Of a stretch of 64,000 nucleotides of DNA, positions 29,501 through 45,946 are shown piece after piece. How positions within the stretch are numbered: the stretch's first letter is position 1; each line of letters begins with the position of its first letter. The notes under the pieces were generated by a model. The model had not been told where the DNA came from. It was given only the letters and a program-made list of their open reading frames with translations, and searched no databases. Source of the DNA: Pempheris klunzingeri (Eukaryota; Chordata; Actinopteri; Acropomatiformes; Pempheridae); assembly GCF_042242105.1 (NCBI RefSeq), contig NC_092012.1, positions 8,375,470 through 8,439,469 on the forward strand, in the 5' to 3' direction. The position numbers and the translations under genes are program-made.

Positions 29501-32500
29501 TCATTCAAGCAGAGTATTTCTCATGGTGTTTGGAGCAGGCAGCCAGCACAGCCAAAATGTGTACCACTTTTTTACTTTTATTTTTATAATAAACTGAAAA
29601 TATTTTCTCCTCAACATATGGAATTAACAATATGAGCACAGGTAGCACTGGTTAGTTTACTCCCTCTTTGGGTTGATATGTTTGACAGTGGCACGTTGTC
29701 CAACTGTCTGAGTCTGGCCTCGACCACCACAATGCCGAATAAATGAGTAAAATAATGTACTCTGATCTCAAATATGGTCTGAAAAGTGTCTGAAAATTTG
29801 AGCTCGGAAAAGTAGGAAATTTTGAAATTGGAGAATGTGTTGGAACCCTGCATTCTGCCAGTAAACCAACACACACAGTTAATGTGTAACCCATTCAACC
29901 ACCACGTCTTGGCTGACATTTCATGGCTCATCTTTTGACCCTGCAGATGGCTCAATATGGGTTAAAAAGATAAGACAAGCAGAGTCCCTACCAGCTGAAA
30001 TACAAGACTTTTACACAATTAGTGTAGGCTACACACAGTACCTTCCCATTTGATGTAGGTAGTAGAGTATTTGCTTTGGGGTGGCCTGACTGACATTTTC
30101 TGTCCTAGGTATGGATGTTCCAGGTTATGGTGGAATGAACAGGCTTGGAGGAGGTAAGGTTTCTGCTGCCTATTAGAAAGACAATTCTTGACTTTTTGTG
30201 GAGAAACGGAGTGAGCAGTGGTCTAACTAGGTGCTGCTTTTGACAGGAATGAGTGGTGGCGGGGGCTTCGGAGGCATGGATAGCATGGGCAACATGGGTG
30301 GCTTTGGAGGGAGAGACATGGCGCCAGTTGGCAGGATGGGAGGTAAGCGGGTGTATTCACTCCGAGGGGGCAGAGATGAGGTTCAGTTCTGGGACATTTT
30401 TGTTGTTGAGATGCACCTTTGTGTTATTGGTAACTTAAGTCTAAGGTTACTTTTTTTTTTCTGTGTTGAGATATGTACCGGTCAGGAATGGGCGGAATGG
30501 ATCGGGATTTTGGCCACAGTGACATGCCAATGAATCGAGGATTTGGGGATTCTTACGGAGGAATGGGTAGGTGATACTCTTCCTTCAGACATCCTGAATT
30601 CTGTCATGATTAAACATCAGAGCCTATTCAAGTTCTTCTATTTCGGTTTTAAGTTATGATGGGTTTAGAAACTGCTTTCTGTTCTGTGTGTGGTTCAGTT
30701 GACTGTGGTTAAACTGTTGTGGTCTAATCTAATGTGCCCCCAACTTGCATTCTTTCCTTTAGGTGGAGGTTTTGGAGGAGGCATGGGCAGTGGTGGCATG
30801 GGGCACATGGGGACTGGATTAGGTACATGAGATATTAAATCCAGTTTTCCTAAGACTGTGATATCAATTATTCCCTTATAGATGCACATTACTGTTGACA
30901 TTTGTAACATGATCAGCCATCAAGAGGAGGGAGTAGTAGTGCACCATGCTGTAGAAAGTCATTTAGCATCATGATTTGCTAAATAGGTGGTGGGTAACAA
31001 GGAGGCCCAGTAGTTGGGAAGACTGCAGTCAGATGACCTCAGTACAAGCATTTGCCCAGCTCGTGTTGTCTTAAACATGAGGTTCCTGAGAACTGGTGCA
31101 TGATACATGCTGAAATAGGATCAAAATGACCTACTCTGACAGCACTGGTACATGGTATGTGTATGATATTGTGGCCACAGTTACAACACAGTTTGCCACC
31201 CAGTCTTTATTAGGAAATTAACTGCTGGAAAAATTTGATCCCATATATATATCTAATGAGCACCAAGTAACGTTTTATTGCTTGTGGGCAGCCAGATGGA
31301 TCCTGAGGAAGATTATTATGTGCATGTTGTGTGGGCTGTGAATGAGGAAAAGCTCTTACATGAAGCAAAATAGCAGGTGCACCAGGAGACACTTACATAA
31401 TCCGTGTGTCCAAGACCCACCACTTGCACTTGACGTGCCTGTGTCATTTAAAATAGGCAGTTGCACACAAAATGGAAAGAGTTTTAAAGAAAGTGTCTCT
31501 TTTGACAATAGCTTGCACTTGTAGTGCTGTTCAAGGGACCCAAGGACGCTTAACCTGTATGAAGGGTATGTTTTGTATTCATAGGAGCTTACATAATTTC
31601 TACTGAGTCCTCCTTGTGGAGTTAGTTGGTGACGAACAGGTCCAAAGTCTGCTTTTCCTGTACAAACAATGGCGCGGTGACATTGGATTCTTTCTGACAG
31701 CTAATGCTTTAAAGTGATAAAGTGTTTAGACACACTTCAGGGAAATGTCATTAGACTGAATTAATTAATAAATCACATTGTAATGTGTAGTGTATGGAGG
31801 TTTTAATATGCAGTTAATGTCCTAAAATCTCATTCATATACATCTGTGGTCTTTTCAGGGCTAGGCTAGTGCTTGGACTTCTATATCCTGCTTGTTAAAA
31901 TATGCATTAAGTTGCTCTCATTTATTAATGTGTTTCTGTGTGCATGTATTGCATGCAGGTGGTGGAATGGGCAACATGTCGATGGACCGGATGGGCTCCA
32001 GCTATGACCGTATGGGCGTGTCAGGAATGGACATGAACCGCAGCTTTGGTGGCTATGGAGGTGGGGGACCGGGCCACATGGGTGGAGGCATGTCTGACAG
32101 AGGCTCTGGCTCCAAAGCAGGCTGTCAGATATTTGTGCGAAATGTAAGTGTGCGCTACACAGAGGTCTGTCTAATAGGACTGGAGTTACCTGTTCACTGG
32201 TTCACTGACACTGATGAACACATTTTCTCTATGCATTTGGTGCCCTTACATTGATTGAAGCTTTGAAGGGACACAGCCCGTGCTTGCTGGGAATTGATAG
32301 AAATGACTGATGCTGTAAATGAGGATTCATGATTGGAATGTTTAGATGAACTGGACTTCACTGTTGACTGTTTCTTTCATCATGTATTTGTACCAAATAC
32401 TTAATTACAGTCGTTTCATCTGCATCTTGTCCTGCTTATATCCTAATATTGACACGTGTATTGACTCAAGTATATATTTGTTGCAGCTGTCGTACGATCT

Positions 32501-32882
32501 AACATGGCAAAAGCTGAAAGAGAAGTTCAGTCACTGCGGTAAGTCTTTTACATACTATGAATGAAATCTTTATTGCCTGATTTACACACTACACACTACT
32601 CGAAGACGTCTGACTTTTCATTGTGTAAGATCTTTAATCAGGAATGCCAAAATTACCACCACTTTATGTAACAGTGTGGTTTCAGAATGCATTCATTGCT
32701 CATTCTCGTCTACTGCAGGCCAGGTAATGTTCGCAGAGATCAAGATGGAGAACGGAAAGTCAAAGGGCTGTGGAACAGTGAGATTCGACTCTCCAGAGAG
32801 CGCCGAGAAGGCCTGCAGGATGATGAATGGAACCAAGATCAACGGCAGAGAGGTGGACGTCCGTATCGATCGCAACGCTTAG
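23543..32882 (+). CDS. myef2: Myelin expression factor 2 (myef2), hnRNP M-like
   Basis: RNA/DNA-binding protein of the hnRNP M family; MYEF2 was described as a repressor of myelin basic protein transcription. The joined frame gives 579 residues (human 600). Residues 1-82 are acidic then basic. RRM1 is about 83-158, with RNP2 VFISNIPYD and RNP1 KSRGCGVVEF. RRM2 is about 216-290, with VFVANLDF and KSRGMGTVTF. A long Gly/Met-rich linker (about 310-500) carries repeated GGMG, DRMG and MDR units. RRM3 is about 502-579, with IFVRNLSYD and KSKGCGTVRF, ending DRNA. Start: ATG at 23543 (MADVVSLDEEP); upstream frame without ATG support was ignored. A polyadenylation signal AATAAA sits at 33094-33099. 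The gene converges on slc24a5, as in human. hnRNP M itself is the alternative, but the tail NGREVDVRIDRNA and the synteny favour MYEF2. Confidence 0.95.
26670..26677 (+). other. myef2: myef2 8-nt microexon
   Basis: The bases GGTTGTGG lie between a C-rich tract ending TTTAG and a donor GTAAGA. The preceding exon ends in phase 0 after the KSR codons and the following exon begins with the third base of a glycine codon. Only these eight bases restore the frame and the conserved RRM1 RNP1 residues G-C-G before VVEF. Without them the frame shifts. Confidence 0.85.
29346..29850. mobile_element. hAT-like non-autonomous element in myef2 intron
   Basis: The left end reads CAGGGTTCCTACGCA. The right end, reverse-complemented, reads CAGGGTTCCAACACA. 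Together they form an imperfect terminal inverted repeat about 505 bases apart. The CAGGGTTCC end matches a hAT-type family I remember from vertebrate genomes. There is no coding capacity, and no convincing 8-bp target duplication was found. Confidence 0.5.
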
Positions 32883-33978
32883 AGCTTTTGTAGAAGTCAT
32901 GCTAACACACTTCCACATTCAGCCCTCTTGCCAATGATCTTTTGTTTTGTTTTAAAAACACAATTACTTCATATCTCCATGTGTCCACGGTTTCTTTTTT
33001 CTTTTCTTTTTTTTTTTGTTTATGTATACTAGATAGCTCTTTTATCTTTGTTTTGTAAACCCTTTTTAATTTGTCAGGCAGTTTATTTGAACGAATAAAC
33101 TTTTTAATTTTTAAACCTGGTGGTCGTAAAATCTCCTGAGATCAAAGTCTGGAAGTTGCTCTTCACATTGTGTGAACTAAACCTGAGGTGTTGGTCTATT
33201 AAGAATTATTGCTCAACACTGCCATTCAGTGGCCTATTGAAAGTGGGGAAATTCCATATTAATCTCAAAGGCAGCACTTAGAGACGACAGCTGATAAAAT
33301 CCTTTTCAATTTTTCTAACACCAAGCACAGGAAGCTATTTCTCAGATCTGACACTGGTATTAGTTTTGTTTTAGCAGGATAGGATAGTCACTTTTAAATA
33401 TATTGACATTGTTACAAATAAGTATAGACCAATGACTGAAGTCCATGTCAGCTTTACAGTTGGCTGTAAACACAGCCGATAAAGCTCAATTCTAATTTTA
33501 CTCTGTAGGTAATCGAGGACACGTGGAATTTTTTTTGTTTTTACTATTTGTGGGTCTTTCCACTGTCTGTTTGCAGGGCCATAAAGCTTATCTGAGCCTC
33601 TTTTTGTCTTGACTCACCCACCAACTTAAAAATGAGGACAAGGCCAAATGAGTTTAGTTGACACCTTTTTATTACTTGACTGACTTGTCAGTTCTGGAGT
33701 TCTTTGAACTCAGCAGTTGCTCCTTTGATGGCACAGTTTGTGTCTGTGGGCTTTGAGTAAGACAGAAGACTAGTGCCGCATATTACAAATAGAGGTCATC
33801 CTCCTCGTGTTGTGTCCAGCACACCTCATCCATGTCACAATATTTTTAAAGAATGTGAGTGGGCTTGTGATTCCTTGCCTTGACATTTGAAGATTAATCA
33901 GCTTAACCATTTTGTTGTGCTTTTGGACTGTTGTTAGAGTCTCCGAAATTATGGCTTCAGTCCTGAGAAGGTCAGATT
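32883..33978. other. Convergent myef2 and slc24a5 3' UTRs
   Basis: The plus-strand AATAAA at 33094 follows the myef2 stop by about 210 bases. The minus-strand AATAAA at 33668-33673 follows the slc24a5 stop by about 305 bases. If these are used, the two transcripts end about 550 bases apart without overlap. No other gene is seen. Confidence 0.6.
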
Positions 33979-39656
<5,678 letters not shown>

Positions 39657-40350
39657 TTAAGTCGATGAAGTGAAATTAGCAATTATTCCAAGGAGTCATA
39701 TGTGTCTTTACTCTAACAAGCTTGCAAAGATTAAAAGTGAACTGAAGCTGCTTGAAGGCGCTGCATCTAACACTACACTACGACTACGAGCTGCAAAGAG
39801 AGAGATTATTGGGGGGAGAAGGCATCTTTTAAGGCCTGGCGCTACCAAGAATGGGGGGGGATCACGAGTTGCGAGTCATTCCAGTCGACTTGAACACACT
39901 CCAGCCTGAGGCGCATCAGGGGTAAACGCAACATAAAACCAACTGAACACACCTCTATCACGTTTTAACACGTAGAAAATCTGTTTTTCTTTTCTTTTCT
40001 GGTAACAAAAACATAGCAGAATATTACATGTCTGTAAATAGTTAGAGTTTCTGCAGGTTAGAAAGCTTAACTTTTTAAAACTATGCTTTGATGCTTGAGC
40101 TTACTGGAGAGATAATAATGTGCTTTCATGTGCATCCGTGGCGTGTAAGGAGTTAGTAAAGGATGAAAAAAAAGTCTATACTTTTAGTAATTTTGGTGGC
40201 CTATACTTATTTTTTGTAGCAATACATAACATGTAGGTATAACATGTAATCTATAACATCTATAACAGTCTAGAGGTGACAGTAACTGTAGTTACAGTGT
40301 ATGGATATTCAAACTATAAGTTAGAACCACTGATGTTAATAGACACCTAT
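39657..40350 (-). promoter_or_regulatory. slc24a5: slc24a5 upstream region
   Basis: About 690 bases lie between the slc24a5 start codon and the fossil transposon. No TATA box is evident. A TCATGTGCA at 40126-40134 fits the core recognised by MITF/TFE bHLH-leucine-zipper factors (TCATGTG), and AGTCATATGTG near 39692 is a weaker M-box-like match. Both are single short matches, so the regulatory role is inferred. Confidence 0.35.
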
Positions 40351-43300
40351 CAAGGCTGGGCCGGATTAACTATAAGGGCAACGGGACCATTGGTCAAGGG
40401 CCCAATACCTCTAAAGGGCCCAGGGCTAAAGGCAAAATACCTCCAGCAAAATATCTGGTCACATCTTGTTGAAGTTTACTTGTCCGCGGGGTGCCGCTTG
40501 TCTCACTACTGCGAACTCACGGACCCTCCGCTCATTGGTCAGCTCAAGTCACGTGACGCTAAAGTTTTACGTCACGCTTTAACGTCAAGTTTACGTTAAC
40601 GCGGGTGACGTCGTCAACAATCACAAGAAGTTACAACAAACGGACAACTTTGGAGGGCAGCTAAGTGGGAGCGCCAATTAAATAAGGATAATGACTAAAA
40701 ATATATGACGAAAATTTGTTTCTTTGCCTCTGTTAAGGCAGCTACTAGCACACGACATTTCGTCACCTGTCGAAACAGCTAACGTTAGCAGCCAGAGGAA
40801 GTGGACACCAGTTTATTGGTAGCTAACGCGGAGGAGGCTAGCGAAGTGACTCGGAGGGAGTCTGAACTTGAGTGTAGGACACGCTCTCTCACCTACGATT
40901 TTGTCTCCAAAACAGCCAAATTGTGCTAATGAAGTAGCAACTTTCTCACCATCGACTGGCTCAGTTTACTGCTAATCCTGCTAACTCCTGTCATCACAAA
41001 GGCATTATCAGCGAAACAACCACAGAGGATTTGTGATCTCCAAAAGAGTGCAGAACATTGACAAAACATGCCCTCTTTATTGCACAGGTCTCAAAACGTG
41101 CCCGACAGTGTGAGGCAGAACAACAGCACTGGAAACTGGCCTTCAGACACGTGGTCGCTGTCATTAAACTTTGGGGAGCAAGAGGACCATTCAAAGGAGA
41201 CAGTGGACTGCTGGGGTCGATTCGCTGCAGGACAGATTTGAGAGTGCTTGACCTGATTGCAGAGTTTGGCCCCCTAGAGGTAAGCTTGCACACTTGTCTT
41301 GAACTGTGTGTGAAGAATTCATTTCTTTAATGGATGAGAAAACTAAGCAAGCAATCGCTGCGGAAATCAGGCCTGCCAAATATTTCTCTGTAGTCTTTGA
41401 TTCATTCAGGTTTAGCACACGTGGACCAGCTCGCATTTGTTTTTCACTTTGTTATTGCAGAGAGCAGTGACATTGAGAGATTCATGGGTTTGAGTACATC
41501 CAAACTGCATATGTGATTTGAGTGGTGCGAGACTTGTGAATAGACTTATCAAACTATGGTGGGCAAAGTCAGGACAATGAGGACAATGCTAGCAACATGT
41601 CTGGCAAATACAAAAACTATGTGCTATCCGTTCGTTGAAACTTGAGTGTCAACAGCATTGATAACTGCTGTGAGGAGGTTGACTCTTTTTCTTGAACTGC
41701 TACAGCCTCTGTATACATTTAGCAGCGCCTCAACCCATTGCTGGAACACATTTAACCATAACGGCGACAATGACATTAGCCTCGCTCTAAAATCGCTTTG
41801 CAAAACTAGATGGAGTTGTAGAGCAGAGTTTGCAAAAGCTCTCATTTAGAATTACAAGGTGATTGGCCAAAATAGGCTCAGACTGTTGTGAGAAATCCCA
41901 AACCAACCGAGGTGCTGCTGCACTAATTTCTAAGCTTGATAAACTGGAGACGGTACTGACAATTTTGTGGGACCAGGTACTGAGTTGGTATAAAGGTCCC
42001 ATATTATGGACAATGCAGTTTTTAATGTCTTTTAAACATAAATATGTGTCTCTAGTGTGCTCACATGCTGCCGATATCTGAGAAAACACTGTCCCCTCTC
42101 TGTTTCTCCTGCTCTATCTTTCAGTAAAATTGTGTGAAAATGCTCAGTTTAGATTTGGCTCACTGTATGATGTCACATGGGGATTTGTTGATTATGTGAC
42201 CTCCTTCAGCCCTTCAGTAGGCTGACTGTCCCCGCCCACTGAAAACCTCCTGAAACGACCTTGCTGTCCTCCATTGTTCTTTCCTCACTAACACCAGCTT
42301 ACAATGTGTGTGTTTTTTTTAACATTAAACCATGAAAACCTATTCTAGTAGGACCTCCAAATACAAGTATAAACTTGAGAATGAGCCAAATATGGAACCT
42401 TTTAATACAACAAGCAATCAGCCACAGGAAGGTGACCTGGATTTAGCCTGGATTTGGTCTTATGTGGTCATTGCACTCCTGTGTTGGCTCTCAGTGAGGC
42501 CAGTTTACAGAGCTCAAAGAAGAACGCTCTGTCAGCGCTGCACAAGTCTGCCAGTTTAATACTTAACATGTGAGAAAAAGGAGATTTGCACATGAGTTTG
42601 ATCATGACAGCAAGGTAGCTCATACTGTCAGTAGTCTGAGATTTAAGGTTGAATCATGTCATTTTTGACAGGTTGAGCTCGTGTCTAAACGGATAGATGC
42701 CTACACAGATGTGTGTGAATTTGATGTTTCGTGGTGATTGTGATGTGTGTTAAAGAGCTGCTAAGCTGAGCTCCGCTTACCCGACAGATCGGGACAAATT
42801 CCTGGCAGATGAACGTATTCAGTTCATGCATTTTGTACAGAGTGAGACTTTGCCTGCACAGTTGCTGCAAGCTCTTGAATGTAATGGACTTAAGACAACA
42901 TGCACTTTGAATGATTTTAACGTTGCCTGTGAGGGTGGGAGGTAATTTTCTGTTTTAAAATGAGTTAAAAGTGAGTTGAGGACCACAATGTCAAAGAGAC
43001 AGCTTTCTGTACTCTCCCTCCTGGCTATTGAACATGAACTGGTTAGGGTTCTTTGAGGATATTGTAGTTCAGAAAGTCAAAAGAGAGTCCAGTGTAAGAT
43101 CTCAATGTAAGATCAAATGCAGTCAAGCCAGAACATGATTGTACACTATCAGAAAATGTGGTCAGTTAAACGTGCTCTTACAACCCATCCTTCTCATTAT
43201 TTAATGAGTAAAAATTGTGTATTTTGCCAGATTGATGCTGATAGGTTTTCAAGCATGTAAGGTAATTTATGAGTGAGTAACCTTGGCAAGACACAGTGGT

Positions 43301-43581
43301 GGATTTACTCGTATTTGTACTAAAAAAAAAAAATAATAATTCTATTATATTAAAATGCAATGATTGTAAAGATACATTTACTGTATGCAACTTTATGCTA
43401 CTGTACTGGGACCTTTTAAAATCAACAAAGCCTGATTTGTTTCACATTTGATCAAAATTGATCATTAAAATGATGATCCTTGATTATTATGATATCAACA
43501 ATGCGATTATTGTCCTAGGGGTGGGGGGAGGCACTTGAATAATGGTGCCTAGGGACACAGTGGAGTGTTAATATGGCCTTG
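40351..43581 (+). pseudogene. Decayed hAT transposon (ZMYM1-like transposase)
   Basis: Several plus-strand fragments in shifting frames resemble the hAT transposase family related to ZMYM1. Near 41058-41290 is a segment with WKLAFRHVVAVIKLWGARG and LDLIAEFGPL. Near 41345-41510 is AEIRPAKYFSVVFDS then DQLAFVFHFV. Near 41590-41630 is DNASNMSGKYKNY. Near 41665-41850 is FFELLQPLYTFSSASTHCW then LCKTRWSCRAEFAKAL. Near 42985-43085 is RQLSVLSLLAIEHELVR, the C-terminal hAT dimerisation region. Stops and frameshifts separate them, so no protein is made. The ends match loosely as an inverted repeat (CAAGGC...TTAAC...CCATT..TCAAG..CC at 40351 and on the minus strand from 43581). No 8-bp target duplication survives. 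Transposase similarity is confident; the exact boundaries are not. Confidence 0.75.
41991..42404. mobile_element. Element nested inside the hAT fossil
   Basis: Begins TAAAGGTCCCATATTATGG and ends with ATATGGAACCTTTTA, an imperfect inverted repeat about 414 bases apart, and contains GATGTCACA and CCCGCCCAC. These features recall a common fish non-autonomous element starting 'GGTCCCATATTAT'. It interrupts the transposase similarity, which stops near 41980 and resumes near 42660. The stretch 42405-42660 is unassigned. Confidence 0.5.
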
Positions 43582-45946
43582 CAAGTAGTTTAGGTGTGTG
43601 GGTGGGTGGGTGTGTGTGTGTGTGTGTGTGTGGGAGGGAGGGTGGGCTGGGCTGGGCAGAAGAGTTGTAGGACTTGCTTGGACATGCCCCAAGTTTTCCC
43701 TAAATCCACAAGCCAGCGAGGATGTGTGCAGACTTTGAGACACCCTCAGGAGCCATTAAACTGGTGGACAATCTGCCATCCCTGCAGACACAGACCTGCA
43801 CAATCAGAGGCAAGTGTCTTTGTTTATGTTTTATGCACTCAACTCAAGACTGTGTGTACTGAAGTAAATAGCAGGTTGTCTGAATGCAAAACTTTGTGAT
43901 CTGACATGAGATTGACAAATAATTAATGACTGCATTAGTAGGCCCAACATGTCAGCCTAATTATGCTGCACAGGCTTCTCTTGTTGTGATGGATGACTAT
44001 GAGTCAAAACAGTGTTTTTTTTATTGTTAAATAATAGACAGCAGTGTGTGTGTCAATGGCGCCCCTGTGTGGTATAATTAGATGTTTTTTTCTTAAAACA
44101 GCTGTCATCTTTATCATGCAGTACATTTTGACATATTATCTGACTTATTATATATCAGATAGTTGTGACACTATGAAATAAATAATATAATATGTTAAAA
44201 AGTTTTATGACTTTGCTCAAATTCTTCTGCTTCTTTTCACCGTATGAGATTATATTACAGGACATTTTGTATTTATTTACAGCAGTATTTAGTTCAAGCT
44301 ATTTAAAGTGTACCTTTATTTTACATTGGCTATGTCATTTCATAATATCGCTTTTCATAACAAACTGAACATTTGACATAGAAAAAATTGATATTTGAGT
44401 TGAAAATGTAACTGATTAATTTCCAATTCGTGGCTTTAATCCACGTTAGTCTATTCATAGCATTTATTTAATAACATATTTATTCATTTGATGGTGAACC
44501 TTTTAGATCTGCATAGGATGTGACCTCAGCTTTCTTTCATGGTATTCATTTATGTGGCTGCAATATGGATTACTACTGAAGCGACAAAACATTTGAACAC
44601 ATTTAAAAAAGAATATGTTAAAATCATCTGTATTCATGATATGCACTTGTATCAGGTTATATCATGTTTGGGCTGGATGCCCGAGAGACTCAGACAGCCC
44701 TCAGGTAGTGGAGCAGTTTGTTATTGTCTTTGACCAGAGCCTTATCCAACCAGTAGATGCCAGTGTTGGAACAGAAAGTCTTTGAGGGCTGACATTAATA
44801 TGGCACAAAGTTTTTTTTTATGGAGAAAAAACAAAGCATTCTCTGTAGCTAATATATAATTAATTTATGAGTTTCACACTGTGCTTTACTCTTTGCTGTG
44901 TCTGGGTAATTATTCAAGTTTCAGGGTCATGGCAGCACTACTGTTCCTGCTATCAGAAACTGTGAGCTGCAGCCATATTAAGAATAAATACCAGGCTTTC
45001 TTTTATTTACTGTTTTTTGTTCCACTGAGATAAATGATTTAATAGCACATTCCACAGAGGCATGTGTATTGCAGTCGTGTGTGTGTTTGTGTTGGAGAAG
45101 TATGGTAAAATAGTGGCTTGGCAAGACACCTCTCCGTCTCAATTGTCATTGGAAGCCTCTTTGTGTCACTCCGTGCGTACGTGCGCTTTCACTTCTGTGT
45201 AAGAAGATACAATGGAAACTTGACAATGCCCCGTTCCATCTCAGTTGTCACTGGCACGCTAGCTGTGTGGAATAAAGTGCCTCCAAACAAAGGGGAAATC
45301 TTTATCACGCACAAATCCTGTGTAATATAAAGGATGTATTCATAATATTGTTGTTAAATTTGTGGTAACAGCAGACTGTGTTTGTCTTGTAGAGAGAATC
45401 AGCACAAAGTGAAGGAGTAATACTTGTCTGGTTGCTTTTCACAACAGTGATCTCAGTCAGAGAAATAGGGGAAGGAAGAAAAACCAGAGCAACTGGTCGA
45501 GCTGCTTTACTCATCATTACACAAGGAAAAGTCAGCAGCTTTTATTGGTTCCACGAGATCACCCTGTCCTATGTTCATGAAACTATCCTTATCATTTGCT
45601 TATCGCACCTTGCTTTCTCCTATGCTGTTCCTTGGCTCTGCAAACAGCACAGGTGTGTGTGTTTTGTGTACTTCGACTTGTTGAATACCAGCACCCTGCC
45701 CTCTGCGAGGAGTGCTCAGTGTTCAAGGTTCAGGAAGATAACGAGAGGTGAGTGGCTGACGCATAGCTCGTGTTGTGTTTCCAAAGGCTCATATCAGATT
45801 ACGGCAGACAGCAGGTTGGGTGAAACTGTAGCTGTATTCAGATCGTGTGGCTCGAACAAACCAGGAACTGGGACTAACAAAGGAGTTTTAAAGAAGCTAA
45901 AGAAGCTAACAGAGGGCTTCCTGTTGTTTTTAAGAAGAGCGTTACC
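43582..45946. other. Intergenic and upstream region of the RING gene
   Basis: Holds a (TG)n tract at about 43606-43632 and otherwise AT-rich DNA. A 205-codon open frame at 45432-46049 overlaps the next gene in another frame, starts at TTG and has no family features. A direct duplication AAAGAAGCT/AAAGAAGCT sits just upstream of the next start codon. The promoter could not be placed. Confidence 0.5.

Larger units (their letters stand above)
23543..32882 (+). other. myef2: Exon map of myef2
   Basis: Coding exons: 23543-23658, 24677-24879, 25645-25697, 26670-26677 (8 nt), 26780-26873, 27410-27601, 27694-27847, 27940-27989, 28085-28145, 29046-29156, 30109-30153, 30247-30342, 30471-30566, 30763-30822, 31959-32143, 32487-32538, 32719-32882. 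All junctions are GT-AG and phase is continuous for 1740 nt including TAG at 32880-32882. The exons from 29046 to 30822 all start and end in phase 1, splitting a glycine codon, and have lengths divisible by three. Confidence 0.9.

Noticed and set aside
41058-41330. A possible functional gene with RNase H-like fold
   Set aside because: The similarity is to hAT transposase and continues in other frames interrupted by stops and frameshifts; no intact protein.
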